Made by a program: the position numbers and the translations under genes
NCBI RefSeq assembly: GCF_000003815.2
Contig: NW_023365792.1
Span: 61,262-117,622, forward strand
Direction: 5' to 3'
Length of the DNA stretch: 56,361 nt
DNA from: Branchiostoma floridae
Lineage: Eukaryota; Chordata; Leptocardii; Amphioxiformes; Branchiostomatidae
The notes under the pieces: model-generated
What the model was told of the DNA's origin: nothing
Seen by the model: the letters and a program-made list of their open reading frames with translations, nothing else
Databases searched by the model: none
In this document: piece after piece, positions 31,021 to 44,089 of the stretch
How the letters are laid out: every line of letters begins with the position of its first letter
How positions within the stretch are numbered: position 1 is the first letter of the stretch

Positions 31021-31132
31021 GCGTCTGAACATTTTGTTGGTATTAAGAGCTAACCAGTCATAGAAAGGTGAAGAAAGGTATTAAGATGCTGTTGGATGAC
31101 GTTATATCGGGTATTGTTATTGTCTGTTTTAG

Positions 31133-31957
31133 GCGACGCGTGACAGGCTGGCATCGTTAGAAGCGACAGTGCAAAGATTGTCGGGTCAGCAGACCACAAA
31201 AGCCTTAAGGCACGAGATTCTAGAGCAAACAACTCGCCCGGATGCACTGTTCGACCGAAAGAAGGTCGTGGCACTGATGGAGGCCCTAGTGGATGCGGCT
31301 CGGACAGAGCGCCACGAGATGGCAGACGAGTATAAGATCATCGCCGCCCAATTAAGATCCCATGCGTAGAGCATTGTTAATGGACCGCAAAATGCAGAAC
31401 TGGGTAAGGATATAGAGCTCTTGGGGACACAATCAGCCGTAGGTGGACAATTACAGAATCCTTTAATACATTATCAACATTTGATGGCTCAACCTGTACA
31501 GCCTTAACAACAGTTAGCGCCACAGCAGATGCCTTTGATGGCTCAACCTGTACAGCCTTACCAACAGTTAGCGCCACAGCAGATGCCTTTGATGGCTCAA
31601 CCTGTACAGCCTTACCAACAGTTAGCGCCACAGCAGATACCTTTGATGACTCAACCTGTACAGCCTTACCAACAGTTAGCGCCACAGCAGATGCCTGTCC
31701 AGCAGCTGGCCTTGCAACCTTGGCAGATGCCGTACCAACAGTTGCCTTACCAGAACCCACAGTTGTGGGGCCAGGTTAACCCGTTCCAAAATCCAAATTT
31801 CCCCCCACTTTGGCAATCAAATGTTGGTTTGGGTGGCAGGGGCCGAGGTGGTAGGGGTCGTGGGAGGGGCCGTGGTCCCGCTCCCACCGATCAATGCAAC
31901 CGCTGCAAAGGTTTTGGCCACTGGGCCAAAATTTGTACTGCGCCGTTTGGAAAGTAA
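31133..31957 (+). pseudogene. gag-like ORF of a DIRS-like retroelement
   Basis: A single frame preceded by an acceptor (TGTCTGTTTTAG). N-terminal part is helical and charged (DRLASLEATVQRLSG...), a likely coiled coil. The middle has an 18-residue repeat, MPLMAQPVQPYQQLAPQQ, in about 3.5 copies, rich in Gln and Pro. Then Gly/Arg-rich RGRGGRGRGRGRG and a CCHC zinc knuckle CNRCKGFGHWAKIC. This is the layout of a retroelement nucleocapsid protein. Two stops break the frame: TAG at 31367-31369 and TAA at 31505-31507, the latter a TAC to TAA change in the first repeat. The partner pol lies at 48407-52433 beyond the second foldback. Pairing the two rests on strand, order and element type. Confidence 0.75.
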
Positions 31958-32937
31958 GCAGTATACATAGAAAATGTGACTTACTGCTAGTTAAATGATG
32001 GAATTAAATGATGGAAATGGACCGGACTGATAAACGATACGAACGAGTTTGTGCATTTGACTGCTTTGATCACGGAGAATGTTTGTGTCATGTTCTAGAA
32101 ACGAAAACAATGATGTGTATATGTGTATATTTGTCGAATTTGTATCAGAACTTGTTATAAGGTAAAAGTACATCGTTATTATTGGAACCTCATTTGTATG
32201 TCGTAACAACCGATGATAGCCAAGGCTGGAAAAGTTGCTACTATTGAGATGTTTTCTTCCGTGATGATGTTGAATTAAAACATGCAGCAAACAAGGTCTC
32301 ATGAGTGTATGCCTACGTTTTACTTAAACCATGCAAAAAACAGAACGTTATCAAAATTAGTAGGAACAAGGGATCTTGGCCAGCATTTTAGAACTTCCAG
32401 TTTTGCGTTTATTTCAACTTAAATATAGTAATGAATGGCTGTTTAGTGTAAAAAAAAGTTTCTTGTATATATAGTTTTCCTGATTTTTATGGTGATAGAG
32501 GGCCTTACAACATTCCACATAAATTCAGGCTATCAGGGGTAAACCATATCTATGTGTAAAATTTCCTAAGCCACTTAGGGCACCTAGGGGTGAGGTAATC
32601 AGTTTAATTACACCCCAGGTATGCTAGAGGATAAAAAACATTTATCCCCCTTTGCTTCAGAATAGGTTTAGTTCACTTTAGAAGTGTCATAATTAGGTCA
32701 CTCTCTTTCTCCTTGTTTTTGTTTAACACTTGCAAGCCCGAAAATATAGGTTGGGACAGGAGATACGGTAATGCTTGTTGAGTTGACATTTTCGTTAAAG
32801 TAAAATGTATGGAGAAAGCTCTGTACAAATGGTTCACACGAGTCACAAAATGATAGGAGACTCGGTAGTGTTAAATAAAGGTGACTTCTGTATACCGTTA
32901 CTTCAGGGACATCACTCGATGTACCTAACCCAGTTGG
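31958..32937. other. Non-coding stretch between gag-like ORF and foldback 2
   Basis: AT-rich, no ORF with recognisable features. If the DIRS-like pairing is right, this is intron or spacer of that element. Confidence 0.45.
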
Positions 32938-33590
32938 GGCAGATGTTTCATGTAAGACATCACGAAATCGCCGGCAAGTGCAGCCAGGCATGTGGGGGCC
33001 TATCAGGGCCCATGCCCGATCGCGCCGTCCATGTGTACGCTACATCATCACGATGTACGCGTCGATAGCGTCACGAAATTGTCGGCAGGCCAAGCCAGGG
33101 ATGCGGGGCCTGTCGGGGTCCGTGCCCGATCGCGCCGTCCATGTGTACGCTACATCATCACGATGTACGCATCGATAGCGTCAGGAAATTGTCGGCAGGC
33201 GCAGCCAGGGATGCGGGGGCCTGTCGGGGTCCGTGCCCGATCGCGCCGTACTTCTGTATGCTACATCATCACGATGTACGCGTCGATAACGTCACGAAAT
33301 TGTCGGCAAGCGCAGCCAGGGATACGGGGGCCTGTCGGGGCCCGTGCCCGATCGTGTCGTTCATGTGTACGCTGCATCATCACGATGTACACGTCGATAA
33401 CGTCACGAATTTGTCGGCAAGCGCAGCCAGGGACACGGGGGCCTATCGGGGTCCATGCCCGATCGCGCCGTCCATGTGTACGCTACATCATCACGATGTA
33501 AACGTCGATAACGTCACGAATTTTTCGGCAAGCGCAGCCAGGGATACGGGGACCTGTCGGGGCCCGTGCCCGATCACTGCTGGTGTACGG
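32938..33590 (+). repeat. Array A, left: ~112-bp unit
   Basis: Six units with GCGCAGCCAGGGATGCGGGG, GTGCCCGATCGCGCCGTCCA and TACATCATCACGATGTACGC. CpG-rich. The reading frame through several units is open only because the unit lacks stops in it; it is not a gene. Confidence 0.95.
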
Positions 33591-35105
33591 GACGACCTGG
33601 CCTTCCAAGGCGTAAAAGATATTGAGGTTGACCGTTCCTACTGATGTATTACATTATACGGATGGTCTGAAATGCCCTGTAGTAGTGTAGTATTGTAGTA
33701 GGTCTTGCCGCTTCGAGGGTAGCGGGGCACGCCACTGCTTGTGTACGGGACGACCTAACCTTTCAGCCGTAGAGGATATTGTGGTCGGTCGTTTCGACTG
33801 GTGTGTCATTATACGGATGGTCTTAAATGCCCTGTAGTATTGTAGTATTGTAGTAGGTCTTGTCGCTACAAGGGTATCGGGGTACGCCACTGCTTGTGTA
33901 CGGGACGACCTGGCCTGTCAGCCGTAGAGGATATTGAGGTTGACCGTTCCTACTGATGTATTACATTATGCGGGTGGTCTTAAATGCCCTGTAGTATTGT
34001 AGTATTGTAGTAGGTCTTGCCGCTTCGAGGGTAGCGGGGCACGCCACTGCTGGTGTACGGGACGACCTGGCCTTTCAGCCGTAGAGGATATTGTGGTCGG
34101 TCGTTTCGACTGGTGTGTCATTATACGGATGGTCTTAAATGTCCTGTAGTAGTGTAGTATTGTAGTAGATCTTGCCGCTACGAGGGTAGCGGGGCACGCA
34201 ACTGCTGGTGTACGGGGCGACCTGGCCTTTCATGCCGTAAAAGATATTGAGGTTGACCGTTCCTACTGATGTATTACATTTTACGGATGGTCTGAAATGC
34301 CCTGTAGTAGTGTAGTATTGTAGTAGGTCTTGCCGCTACGAGGGTAGCGGGGCACGCCACTGCTGGTTTACGGGACGACCTGGCCTTTCATGTCGTTATA
34401 GATATTGAGGTTGACCGTTCCTACTGGTGTATTACATTTTACATATGGTCTGAAACGTCCTGTAGTATTGTAGTATTGTAGTAGGTCTTGCCGCTACAAG
34501 GGTATCGGGGTTAGCCACTGCTTGTGTACGGGACGACCTGGCCTTTCNNNNNNNNNNNNNNNNNNNNNNNNNNNNNNNNNNNNNNNNNNNNNNNNNNNNN
34601 NNNNNNNNNNNNNNNNNNNNNNNNNNNNNNNNNNNNNNNNNNNNNNNGGGTATCGGGGCATGCCACTTCTAGTGTACGGGACGACCTGGCCTTTCAGCCG
34701 TAGAAGATATTGTTGTTGGTCATTTCCACTGGTGTGACATTATACGGATGGTCTTAAATGTCCTGTAGCATTGTAGTAGGTCTTGCCGCTGTAAGGCTAG
34801 TGGGGTACCCCACTGCTCACGTACGGGAGACCAAGCCTGTCAAGCCGTAAACGATATTGTGGTTGACCGTTCCTACTGGTGTATTACATGAGACATATTG
34901 TCTGAAATCTCATGTAATATTGTAGTAGGTCTTGCCGCTACAAGGCCAGCGGGGCATGCCACTGCTTACGTTCGGGACGACCTGGCCTTTCTGCCGTAAA
35001 GATATTGTGGTTGGCCGTTCCCACTGGTCGGACATTATACGGATGGTCTAGAATGTCCTGTAGTTTTGTAATAGACCTTGGGTAGCGGGCACACTGGTCA
35101 CGTAC
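33575..35105 (+). repeat. Array B, left: ~155-bp unit
   Basis: About ten units with GTACGGGACGACCTGGCC, ATTGAGGTTGACCGTTCC and TAGTATTGTAGTAGGTCTTG. Units vary by a few bases and by the number of TAGTATTG repeats. A 100-N gap lies at 34548-34647 inside the array, so the unit count is a minimum. Confidence 0.95.
34548..34647. other. Assembly gap (100 N)
   Basis: A fixed-size gap inside array B; true length unknown. Confidence 1.
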
Positions 35106-36081
35106 GTATTCTATTAGGTCAGTGACATAACTTTGTTACGTTAGGGCCCGTAAAAAGAAATGACTCTTTGACTAGTCATTTCTGCCTTTTATATCAATTA
35201 TATAATCCAAAATCAGTGTTTTGTTAAATCCTGTAATACCCGCCTCACATTATATACGATCTTCGGACGTACTTCGCGATCGCAGGAAGGTCGGCTGATT
35301 TTAAAATCTTAAGATGGTCTTGCGTATTTTTCGCCCAGAATCTGTTCCCTCACATATAAGCGAGCCTCGTACGATCGACGGTGAATAAATCTATGATAAT
35401 GAACCTCCCATGACCTCTTGCACGCTGACAAGGGAACACAAAACGTTCCTCAAAAAAGGCAAGAGATCAATAAATGTTGCTTATTTTGTTGTCGGAATCT
35501 TTTTAACCAATGAATGGAATTTGCGGGCATAATAGAAATGACACAAGAAAGGAAAGTGTGTCACAAAGCCAGCCTACACATGCCACAGGGGCCACAATGG
35601 TAGAATTACCCTCACATTCCCAGAAATTCAATATTTGTAAACAATCGGAAGTCGGGTGAACGTCGCCCGAACGTCGCCCGACTAACGGGCGTTCGCCATC
35701 CGATTTGCGTTCGATGATTAATAACTATGTCTGTGCTCGCCTATCGGTCTTCAATCGTTGGATTGACGCAAGACTATTGCCCGATACCCTTGCGAGGTAC
35801 GCACGATTTGCACGCACGATCTGCGACTCGGTAACGAGCTTTGCTATCTAAGAGATCTCCTGCGACTTGTCGCTTATGTTAAGAACATTTTTCGCTGCAC
35901 CGCGACCGTCGTAAGACTCCTGAAAATTGCCGGCGATCCCTAAAATTCGCAAGATTTTTTTTTTTAACAAACTTTATTCAGTATAAAACAAAATAGTACA
36001 TACATTAACATGAGATATAACTACACTGGGTGAGAGAGTAGGGTAACAATCGTTGATCTGTGATTGAATTAACAGGTGTAT

Positions 36082-37197
36082 CTAAGGGATATCTATCATT
36101 GGCATATTGACAATTTTTGCTTTAAAGTACTTCAAGTTTGGTTTCAAATTTTTCAAAAAACAGGTGTAAATTACATATTTGGCAATAAGGATACAGTGTA
36201 AAAGCTTGTTGTCTCTATATGTTTCAGATATTCCATATATAATTAGATTCTCATTAATGTTCAAGTCTTGCTGTGTTTTGATTTTCCACCATGTACAAAA
36301 ATATTTCCAGAATAATACAACTTCATGACAATGTAAGAAGAGATGCTCAATAGTATGTTTTTCATCACAATTATTGCATTTGTTATTTTGTATGATGTTA
36401 ACTTTTTGTAGCCAGCTGTTTGTCGCAAGATACCGATGTAGAATTTTATACTGAAAACATTGTAAATTCGTGTCTTTTGTTACTACAAATGCATTGGTAT
36501 ATGCCCTTTCAATGCTACCACTTCCTATTTTTTGTAACATGTTCTTCTCTTGAATTGGTGTTGTAAATTGTTTCTGTATTAGTATGTCATAAATCTGCTT
36601 GCATGTTATCTGTAGAGGATCTATCTGATCTGTATAATGTATGATGTTTTCAGGATTACATTTTCCTCTATCTTTTTTGACAACTTCCTTCCATTTCTGA
36701 GGTATAGCTGCTTTAAGGGCGTGGTATTTTAATGCATGACATGAGTTGATTTCTATCCCATATATGTTATGTAAATCAATCATACTATAGAAAGTGCCAT
36801 CATTTTGTAACAAATCATTGAGGTGTATAATGCCTGCATTAAACCATGCTTTATAAAATACAGAATCTGATGTGTTTCCTATTACAATATATCTGTTATT
36901 CCATACTATTTGAGAGCAGATCTGTGTGTGTGACAATGGTTCGTGGTGTATAACTGTTTCCCAAGCTGATACAACATCTTTATAGAACAGTGGGAGGTTG
37001 GACGTGTCTAGCAACATTGATGAAAAATTACATTTGAATAATAGAAAACCTCCCCATGTTGAGAAGAGGCTTTCTTTTTCCCTCAGTGGGTCTGTAATAA
37101 GTCTTCTTACCCATGTTGCTTTTATTGCTTTATTCTTGGTGACAAAATTTACCATCTTTAGTCCTCCTTGGGATATTTTTCCAATCAAAGTTTTCAT
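36082..37197 (-). pseudogene. Tx1/L1-like ORF2, C-terminal part
   Basis: Contains the thumb-distal region and a Cys/His motif CNNCDEKHTIEHLFLHCHEV, the CCHC-type zinc knuckle of L1 ORF2 C-termini. Ends at 36082, about 115 bases before the poly-A tail. It is frame-shifted relative to the RT part. Confidence 0.88.
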
Positions 37198-39056
37198 TTT
37201 AACCTTCGGGGTTTACTTTGCCACACATACTGAAATATATAATCATTTACTTGTTTTAGAAAGGTTGGTGGTGCATGTAAGACTGAACAATTATAAACAA
37301 GCTTGGAAATACCTAGTGTCTTGATGATTAAAATTCTGCCTATAATAGTAAGATTTTTACTTTTCCATACATTGCATAGTTTTTTCATCTTTACAAAGTT
37401 GTTGTCAAAATCCTTACTGTAGCATATATCTTTATTGTGTCCAAAATGTGTGCCTAGGGCTTTTATGGGTGTACATGGCCAGCGTGTTGGTAGTGGTTTG
37501 TCTTCTCTATTTTTGTTAGGACCCACCCACAGAGCATCTGTTTTCTTAGGGTTTAATTCTAGTCCACTACATCTTTTAAACAAGTGTAAAGTATCTAGAA
37601 GTCTGCCTGCAGAGTCCACATCTGCTAGAAGGGAAGTCATATCATCTGCGTACATGGATATTTTGTGAGTTTTGCCATAAACCTCTAGTCCTCGAATATT
37701 AGAGTCAGATCTGATTTTGCAGGCTAGTACTTCTAGCCCGATAATGAATAGAGTGGAAGATAGGGGGTCGCCCTGTCTCACCCCTCTCTGTACATTGAAC
37801 CATGGGGAACTGTAACCATTATTAACCACGCAACTTTTTATGTTATTATATAGAAGCTTCACCCATCCAATCATGTCTTCACCAAAGTTCATAGTTTTCA
37901 ATGCTTTGATTATAAATGATATTTCAACACTGTCGTAGGCTTTTTTAAATTCTAGAAACATGATCAATCCTGCGTTGCTTTCTTTATCACAAAACTCTAT
38001 AGTATCCCATATGCGTCTTATATTGCTACCTATGTACCTTTGTTTTATAAAGCCGGTCTGATCTTCGTGTATTATGACTGGAAGTAGGGGTTCTATTCGT
38101 AATGTAAGTGCCTTGCTTATAATTTTGTAATCAACATTAAGTAAGCTAATTGGCCGCCAATTATCCAATGTACTTAGATCTGTTTCTTTCTTTGGAATGA
38201 GTCTTATAACTCCCCGTCTTTGGGATATTGGTAGAAGACCGGTAACGAAAGCGTGGTTGGTAGCATTAGTAAGATAATGCTTTATTAACTCCCAAAATTT
38301 TGAATAGAACTCAGCTGTGATTCCATCACATCCTGGTGCCTTATTTTTATTCTTGTGGAGATGCTCTAGTGCTTTTTTCAGTTCAAATTCACTAATCTTC
38401 CCCTCACAACTAAACTTATCATCCTCATTTAGTCTTTTAATTTCCTTGTTATTAAAGAAACAGTCAAATTCCTTCTTATCTGGGTCACATTCACCAGCAG
38501 TGTATAGTTTTTGATAGTACTCTGCTTCTTTATTTATAATTTCTTTGGGGTCTGTTATCATGGATCCATCCTCTGACATAAGTGAGGTAATGACTTTTTC
38601 TTGAAAATTTCGCTTCTCTAAGTTGAAGAAGTATTTTGTGCTTTTTTCTCCTTCTTCATACCATTTGCACCTGCTTCTTATTATTGCCCCTCTGGTTTTC
38701 ATATTTTGTATGTTGTCTGATTGTTGTTTTATTTCATGTATTAGAATTTGGTTATTCTGATCATTATTTTCATCATTTTCTTTAATTAAATAGTTGAGTC
38801 TATTTTCTAATTCTTGTTCTTCATTTCTTCTGGATTGTGCTTTTCTCTTTGAATATCTTATGCAGAAAGTTCTGATCTCCATTTTTAAGACTTCCCATTT
38901 TAGGCTTGGGTCGTGAATATCTTTAAGTTTTTCTTCTATGCTTGAAAGAAGATCCGTCATATCTTTAATGAATTTTTCTTCTGAAAGTAAAGAATCATTA
39001 AAACGCCAAAAGCCTGGCCCTCTTTTTGATAATTTGGGGACATAATAGACATACAA
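37194..39056 (-). pseudogene. Tx1/L1-like ORF2, reverse transcriptase part
   Basis: RT motifs: NKAPGCDGITAEFYSKFW, NWRPISLLNVDYKIISKAL, TGFIKQRYIGSNIRRI (typical of the Tx1/L1 group), MFLEFKKAYDSV (motif A), GVRQGDPLSSTLF (motif B), SMYADDMTSLL (motif C). All catalytic Asp are present; FLEFKKAYD differs from the usual DFxKAFD by Glu in the first acidic place. The frame is lost near 37195 and the C-terminal part goes on in the next frame. Confidence 0.92.
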
Positions 39057-39754
39057 ACTGCTCTGTGGTCTGGTACAGGTGCTACACTTATTTTACATTC
39101 ACTTGTTTGTATCAGATTCCAGGGTATGAACCAGTAGTCTAGTCTACACTTTACAGATGTTGACTCATTTTGCCATGTATATTGTCTAGTATTAGGGTTC
39201 TTTTTTCTCCATATATCAGTTAGATTAAAGGATTTTAGTATCGAGTTTACTTCTTTGATGGCTTTGTCCTTCTGATTTATAGGCCTTCCACCTATTTTGT
39301 CCATCTGTGTGAGAGATACATTGCAATCACCACCAACTATGATTGTTCCATTTGCATGTTCTTGTAACAGGTTATTTATCTTAGTAAAAAATATTTCTTG
39401 CTCTTTTGCCTTATTCGGTGAGTATAAATTTGTTAGACATATGTCATTCATTTTGGTGTTTGCAATTATGTATCTTCCACATTCATCAGTTTCTCTGTTT
39501 TCAATTTCAATACTTAACTTTGGATTGAAGAGTATCATAACTCCCTTGCTATGTGATGAGCCATGGCTGTACAGTACTTGCCCTCCCCATTCTGTTGACC
39601 ATTGTTTCTCATTTTCTTTGACTGAAAATGTTTCCTGTAGAAAAGCTATATGTATATTTTTGTCGTGTATCCACCTGAATATTTTCCTTCTTTTGAATTG
39701 ATTATTTATCCCTCTTACATTTAGTGTTATGAATGTTATTCGAGTATTATGCAT
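38957..39754 (-). pseudogene. Tx1/L1-like ORF2, endonuclease part
   Basis: Begins MHNTRITFITLNVRGINN, then FLQETF (catalytic Glu), VGGDCNVSL and RLDYWFIP and PDHRAV (catalytic His). This is a complete APE-like endonuclease that nicks the target to prime reverse transcription. The frame breaks close to 39017 in an A run; the RT follows in another frame, overlapping at 38957-39056. Confidence 0.9.
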
Positions 39755-40013
39755 TTTGTTTGCAGTAGGTATCTTTCCTTCCCCTATTCTCTCTTTGACC
39801 TGGTAGGTCTGAGTTAACAGTTGTGTAGGTACAATAACACAAGTACATTGTAAAACTAGTAATTATAACTAATGATGATAATAAATCACGGTTGCTAGTT
39901 TCGTGTAAGGGTTGATCTGAGAGTTGATCGGAAGTAGTGGTCATGATTGTTTTACTTAACAGATTGTTGGTCATGTGACGCAGTCTGGGATGTGTCCAAA
40001 ATGTTCAGGATTA

Positions 40014-40553
40014 TCAGGAGTCAGAGGTAGAAGCACCAAGTGTTGCCCTGGTGGATCTTGTGTCTTGTCTGCGACGTCCGGTTTCCTTTCCTTCGTTGTT
40101 GGAGTGCCTCTGGGTAGTACTTCTGGTTGTCGGCCTCGGGGGATGCACGATGAGACGATCGTAGCGGAGGTACGCGACGTTGCCCCTCTCCCTGGCGGCC
40201 TTCATTTCTGGGATGAGCTCCTCTCTTTTTTGTCTGACAGCCTCAGAAAAGTCTTCGTTAATGAAAATGTGGCTGCCCTTAAGGTACCTGGCACGTTGTA
40301 GAATGGTCTCCTTGTCCTTAAACCTCAGCAACTTGACCACAATAGCTCGTGGACGTGCGTCTGGCTGGAAGCGTCCATTTCTGTGAGCCCGCTCCATTTC
40401 GATCTTCTTTGGATCTATCTGCAATTTGTCTTTCAGTAGGCTTCTTACCTTTTGCTCACATTCTTCCCATGATTCTTCCTTGACGTCGGTTATGCCATCT
40501 ATCAGAATGTTGTTACGCCTCGTCTGATTTTCTAGGTAGTCTGTTTTGTTGTG
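40014..40553 (-). pseudogene. Tx1/L1-like ORF1 (RNA-binding protein), 5'-truncated
   Basis: The open frame reaches back to the 5' break at 40553. It starts near YLENQTRRNNILIDGI, the RRM signature of L1-type ORF1 proteins, and continues with MERAHRNG and PRAIVVKLLRFKDKETIL of the C-terminal domain (Transposase_22 family). The end is a low-complexity Arg/Thr-rich tail. ORF1p binds the element RNA and acts as a chaperone. The coiled-coil N-terminus is missing. Confidence 0.88.
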
Positions 40554-40662
40554 ATTCGCAAGATGATCGTGAGAACACCGGACGTCTTACTCAAGAAAAT
40601 GTCATTTAGAGCTCGTAAACTAGTCTTCCGATCGAATCGCGCCTAATGTGAGGCGGGTATAA

Positions 40663-42380
40663 TGACTACCGTAGGGGTTGAACATTCGCACCATAATTAG
40701 TTATATTTTTTGCATGGTGTATTAAGGAGGAACAAGAAAAGTGTAGCGTTGTGTAAATGGAAAATGACATATTTTTCTGTTTTACTTTAAATGTTTAAAT
40801 GCTATAGTCCCATTTCTTCGCATGTAAGCTGAAATCAGTATCCAATTGGCAAGAACGTACGATTGCCCATATCATTAGAAAAAAAAACTTCCAATTTGTA
40901 TCACAAGGCAGAAAGCAGTATTCGAATGTCATGTTGCGTTCGAGTCTTAAAAAGTTCTTTCATCCTGTGAGTGTTTCAATATAGATACGGTACATTGTTA
41001 TTTGCAACCTAAGTTTCCATAATGATATCTAAGACCAAGGACCGTGCGTGTAATAAAACATTGGATTTACACAATTCACAATTGACTTGGATTACTGACG
41101 TTCTGTTTAAAATACGTCTGACGTTTTACCATGTCGGTATAATCCTTCATATGTTCTCAACATTTGCTCGATACTTTTGTATCACTGTAGAGTACCATAC
41201 ATAGATAGAAATCCTCTGTTTTATTTATTGAAAAGTAACACTTTTCAGTATTGTCGATGGGATACGAATGCATGTCATATGCAAAGTTTAACATGTCTGA
41301 CGGATAAACCGTTACCTGAATGCACATGTACATGCGCAGCTCCAAGTTTATATGTAGGTTATGGAAACCAGTCTAATTTCTATCCACGGGCTTTCACAAG
41401 AAAAAAAAAACAACACATTATATGTTTTCGCACTGTTATTGATATCTAGACACGCCGTTGCAATAGGTTCTATATTCTTTCAAAACATTTGAATTTGAAG
41501 TTGTTTGGTTTAGATTCTCGATGTTCTTCATAATGGATCATCTATTGAAACAGAGGACGAATAGCTAGAGACAACACCCTGACAAAGCATCTCGCAACGA
41601 ATTTGGCGGACTTATAATTAACTGACGTGTCGACCTTAGAACACAAAATTGCAGAGCAGTTGGTTAGTTACGAGTTAGCTTTACTTGTCACCAGCCAAAC
41701 AGCAGTAGCACGGTCCCCAGTTTATTCTACTTCAAAATGTTTATTTTCAGAGATCATCCTCTTACCGTTTTCTCGGCCCATTGTATGTTTTCATTTTTAT
41801 CTACCCGATCACATTAAACGGGGCTTGAAGACATACGACCATCCAAAACATCATTTAGAGATCCAAGACCCATCCGCCGATCGATTTCATGCTCTGTGAC
41901 AAGGAATTTCGTGGGAATTATACATGTATATCTACAGAAAAAAATTCGAACCCTTTCGCTTACCTCAATCGCATTTTATTGATAATGAAGATGAAATTCA
42001 CTTTCATCCATAGAAGATACAATTTTGAAGTGTTCATGTAGTAACATTACCCCTGAAGATGACATCTGAAATATATGAAAATATTAGCTCAATATTGAAA
42101 GGCTGTATATAATCAAAAGTCACTGCATGAAAAAAAGAGGTCGATCGGAAGATGGGGTTGACCAAATCGGCTCATACCTGGAGTGTGAGATAGGTATGTA
42201 AAACTATAAACAGCCATGTAATTAAAACCCTCAAGCTATGTCTACCCACGCTATAAGGTTATGTGTGTTTGTGAGTGTGTGTATGTGTAGAAGACCAGCA
42301 TTACTCAAGAATGCCTGGATGGACTGTATTGATATTTGATACGTGGATCGGTCTTCATTAGATCTTGAAACGATTCGATT
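40663..42380. other. Interior of foldback 2, no gene recognised
   Basis: AT-rich; no ORF with motifs. A TGTGTG-rich stretch is at about 42259-42285. Confidence 0.4.
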
Positions 42381-42424
42381 TTGGGCCCCTAGCGGTTTGT
42401 TTTGGTTCTACAGCGGAACTTCCT

Positions 42425-42515
42425 GATACCTCGAGCTTGCCCCGTCGTCTTGGAGCTTTCCCCGTCGTATATTTCCCCGTCGTCATTGGGGCATTCCCCG
42501 TCTGGTGTTTTCTAC
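42425..42515 (+). repeat. Cluster of CCCCGTCG motifs, left
   Basis: Six copies of a (T)CCCCGTCK word in about 90 bases, including GGAGCTTTCCCCGTCG and GGGGCATTCCCCGTCTG. A matching cluster in reverse orientation lies at 44180-44345. Confidence 0.75.
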
Positions 42516-42779
42516 GTCTATAACGTTAGGTATAGTGAAATATATTGTCATATTGCAATCCATACTACTGTAGTATATCAGTATGGATTTTCAATATTGT
42601 TTTTGCTCTGTCTCTTCTCCTGCTCCTGTCAAATCAATCCTGTTCAATTTGATTCAACTTTTTCATTTTGGGGCCTTTATGGAGGTAGGGATAGCAAATA
42701 CCCCCAGACTTTTGTTTACTTTATTGATAGATGCCTAATGAATTATGATATTTAGGCTTTTTGGTCCTTTTTTTGAATA

Positions 42780-43165
42780 GACCAAATATGTATATTTTGG
42801 GCCCCTCCGCCCCCAGGTACATTCAGTACATTCAGGTACATATTAAAACCTAATAACCTGAAGTTTGGTACAGAGGTGCATTGGACATATGAGCATAGGA
42901 AACCATCAACACTTTCTTCATACTTAAAAAATTAGTTATTTGGGTGGTTTGGGCCATTTTCGACTAAAATGTATATTGTTGGCTCATTGCCCTTGTATGG
43001 AAACCGAATGACCTGAAATTTGGTACAGGGGTGCATTGAAATACCCCATGGACACATTCTCCTTAGATTACTTCAAAACTGGCTATTTGGGGGTTTTCTG
43101 CCATTTTTTAAATAAAAATGTATATTTTTGGCTCTTTTTTTCACTCTACTGGTTCACTCTACTGG
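42780..43165 (+). repeat. Two-unit tandem repeat, ~155 bp
   Basis: Both units hold ACCTGAARTTTGGTACAGRGGTGCATTG and a TATTTGGGnGG block. They are diverged. The stretch ends with TCACTCTACTGG twice. Confidence 0.65.
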
Positions 43166-43660
43166 TTTGGAGAAATTCTATTACGCCGTAAAAGTGTATT
43201 TTGTTATGCTCAATATCGACTGAATCTATAAACCAAATCCATGAATTTACCTTCATCATACTTGTCAGTCACATTCACCACCAAAATTATCCTTGATCAG
43301 TACGTTAAAGGTGTGGTACAAATGCCATTGCAGCACTATCATATGTACGATTTCCAGATTCTTTTGTTAGAGGCTCAAAGAACAATGCGATGCACTAAAG
43401 GATCTATCGTATCGATCGATCGCCGATATAACATTTTTTGTATGGGGTAGAAGATAACAAAGAAATAAAAACTGCTAGTTCACGTTTACGATACCGACAA
43501 ATGGAGCTATAGATACAATTTAAACCATATTCTAGGCATAATCATCGCCATGAAAAATGGAGATATAGTTTTGGGTGTGTCTGTCTGTGCGTGTGTCTGT
43601 CAGTGCATATGTCCGGATATCTGTGGTCAGCATAACTCGAGAACCTCTTGATGGATTACG

Positions 43661-43882
43661 ATGATGTGGGTAGGTGTCAGGAAGACCTTCACTATGTCTT
43701 TGGAAAAACATATCACACACATGATTGCCAAAGTATCAAAACGAGTGACCACACTGAACAAACTTAAATTCAAATTGCCACAACATGTACTCGAAGTTAT
43801 CTATAAGTCCTTTATTTGTCCACTTCTTGAGTACGCCGGCATAGTATGGCATGGCTGCACTAATCGGACTCCCGACGTATAG
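43661..43882 (+). pseudogene. LINE reverse transcriptase C-terminal fragment
   Basis: About 65 residues, with LEKHITHMIAKVSKRVTTLNKLKFKLPQHVLEVIYKSF and CPLLEYAGIVW. The latter is the thumb-end motif (PxLEYxxxVW) of CR1/L2-type RTs. Nothing else of the element is visible. Confidence 0.75.
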
Positions 43883-44089
43883 AGAGAGTACAATATAAGT
43901 GCTCACTTACAGGTGCTGTGAGCTTCTCTCTGAACTTAGGTGGGAAAAGTGTCTGACCGTCGCTATGTTCATTCTTTGACAATGTGTCATAAAACTGTCC
44001 ATGGTCACACTCATCAGTATCATTGTATAGTCATAAAGTGGTAATGTGATTAACAGGACTAATCTTTAGTATAGAGAGTAAGGTATAAT

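Larger units (their letters stand above)
35956..40553 (-). mobile_element. Tx1/L1-like LINE, 5'-truncated in ORF1
   Basis: Flanked by an exact 11-bp duplication ATTCGCAAGAT (35945-35955 and 40554-40564). On the minus strand it has the end of ORF1, ORF2 with endonuclease and RT, a short 3' UTR, and a poly-A tail (T run at 35956-35965). The length is 4.6 kb. The start of ORF1 is missing. ORF2 has two frame breaks, near 39017 (in an A5 run) and near 37195. It sits inside the TAA-flanked element. Confidence 0.93.
35237..40659. mobile_element. TIR element with TAA duplication (Harbinger-like), split by a LINE
   Basis: The ends are inverted copies of TACCCGCCTCACATTA (35237-35252 and 40644-40659), each flanked by TAA (35234-35236 and 40660-40662). 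Three-base TWA duplications are the mark of the PIF/Harbinger superfamily. Without the LINE the element is about 0.8 kb with no ORF, so it is a non-autonomous element. The inside is CpG-rich, with TCGCCCGAACGTCGCCCG near 35660. Confidence 0.7.

Noticed and set aside
32992-33644. Long overlapping ORFs with repeated peptide units across array A
   Set aside because: The frames are open only because a ~112-bp CpG-rich tandem unit lacks stops; the same happens in reverse at 47385-48030. No start context, no variation pattern of a protein.
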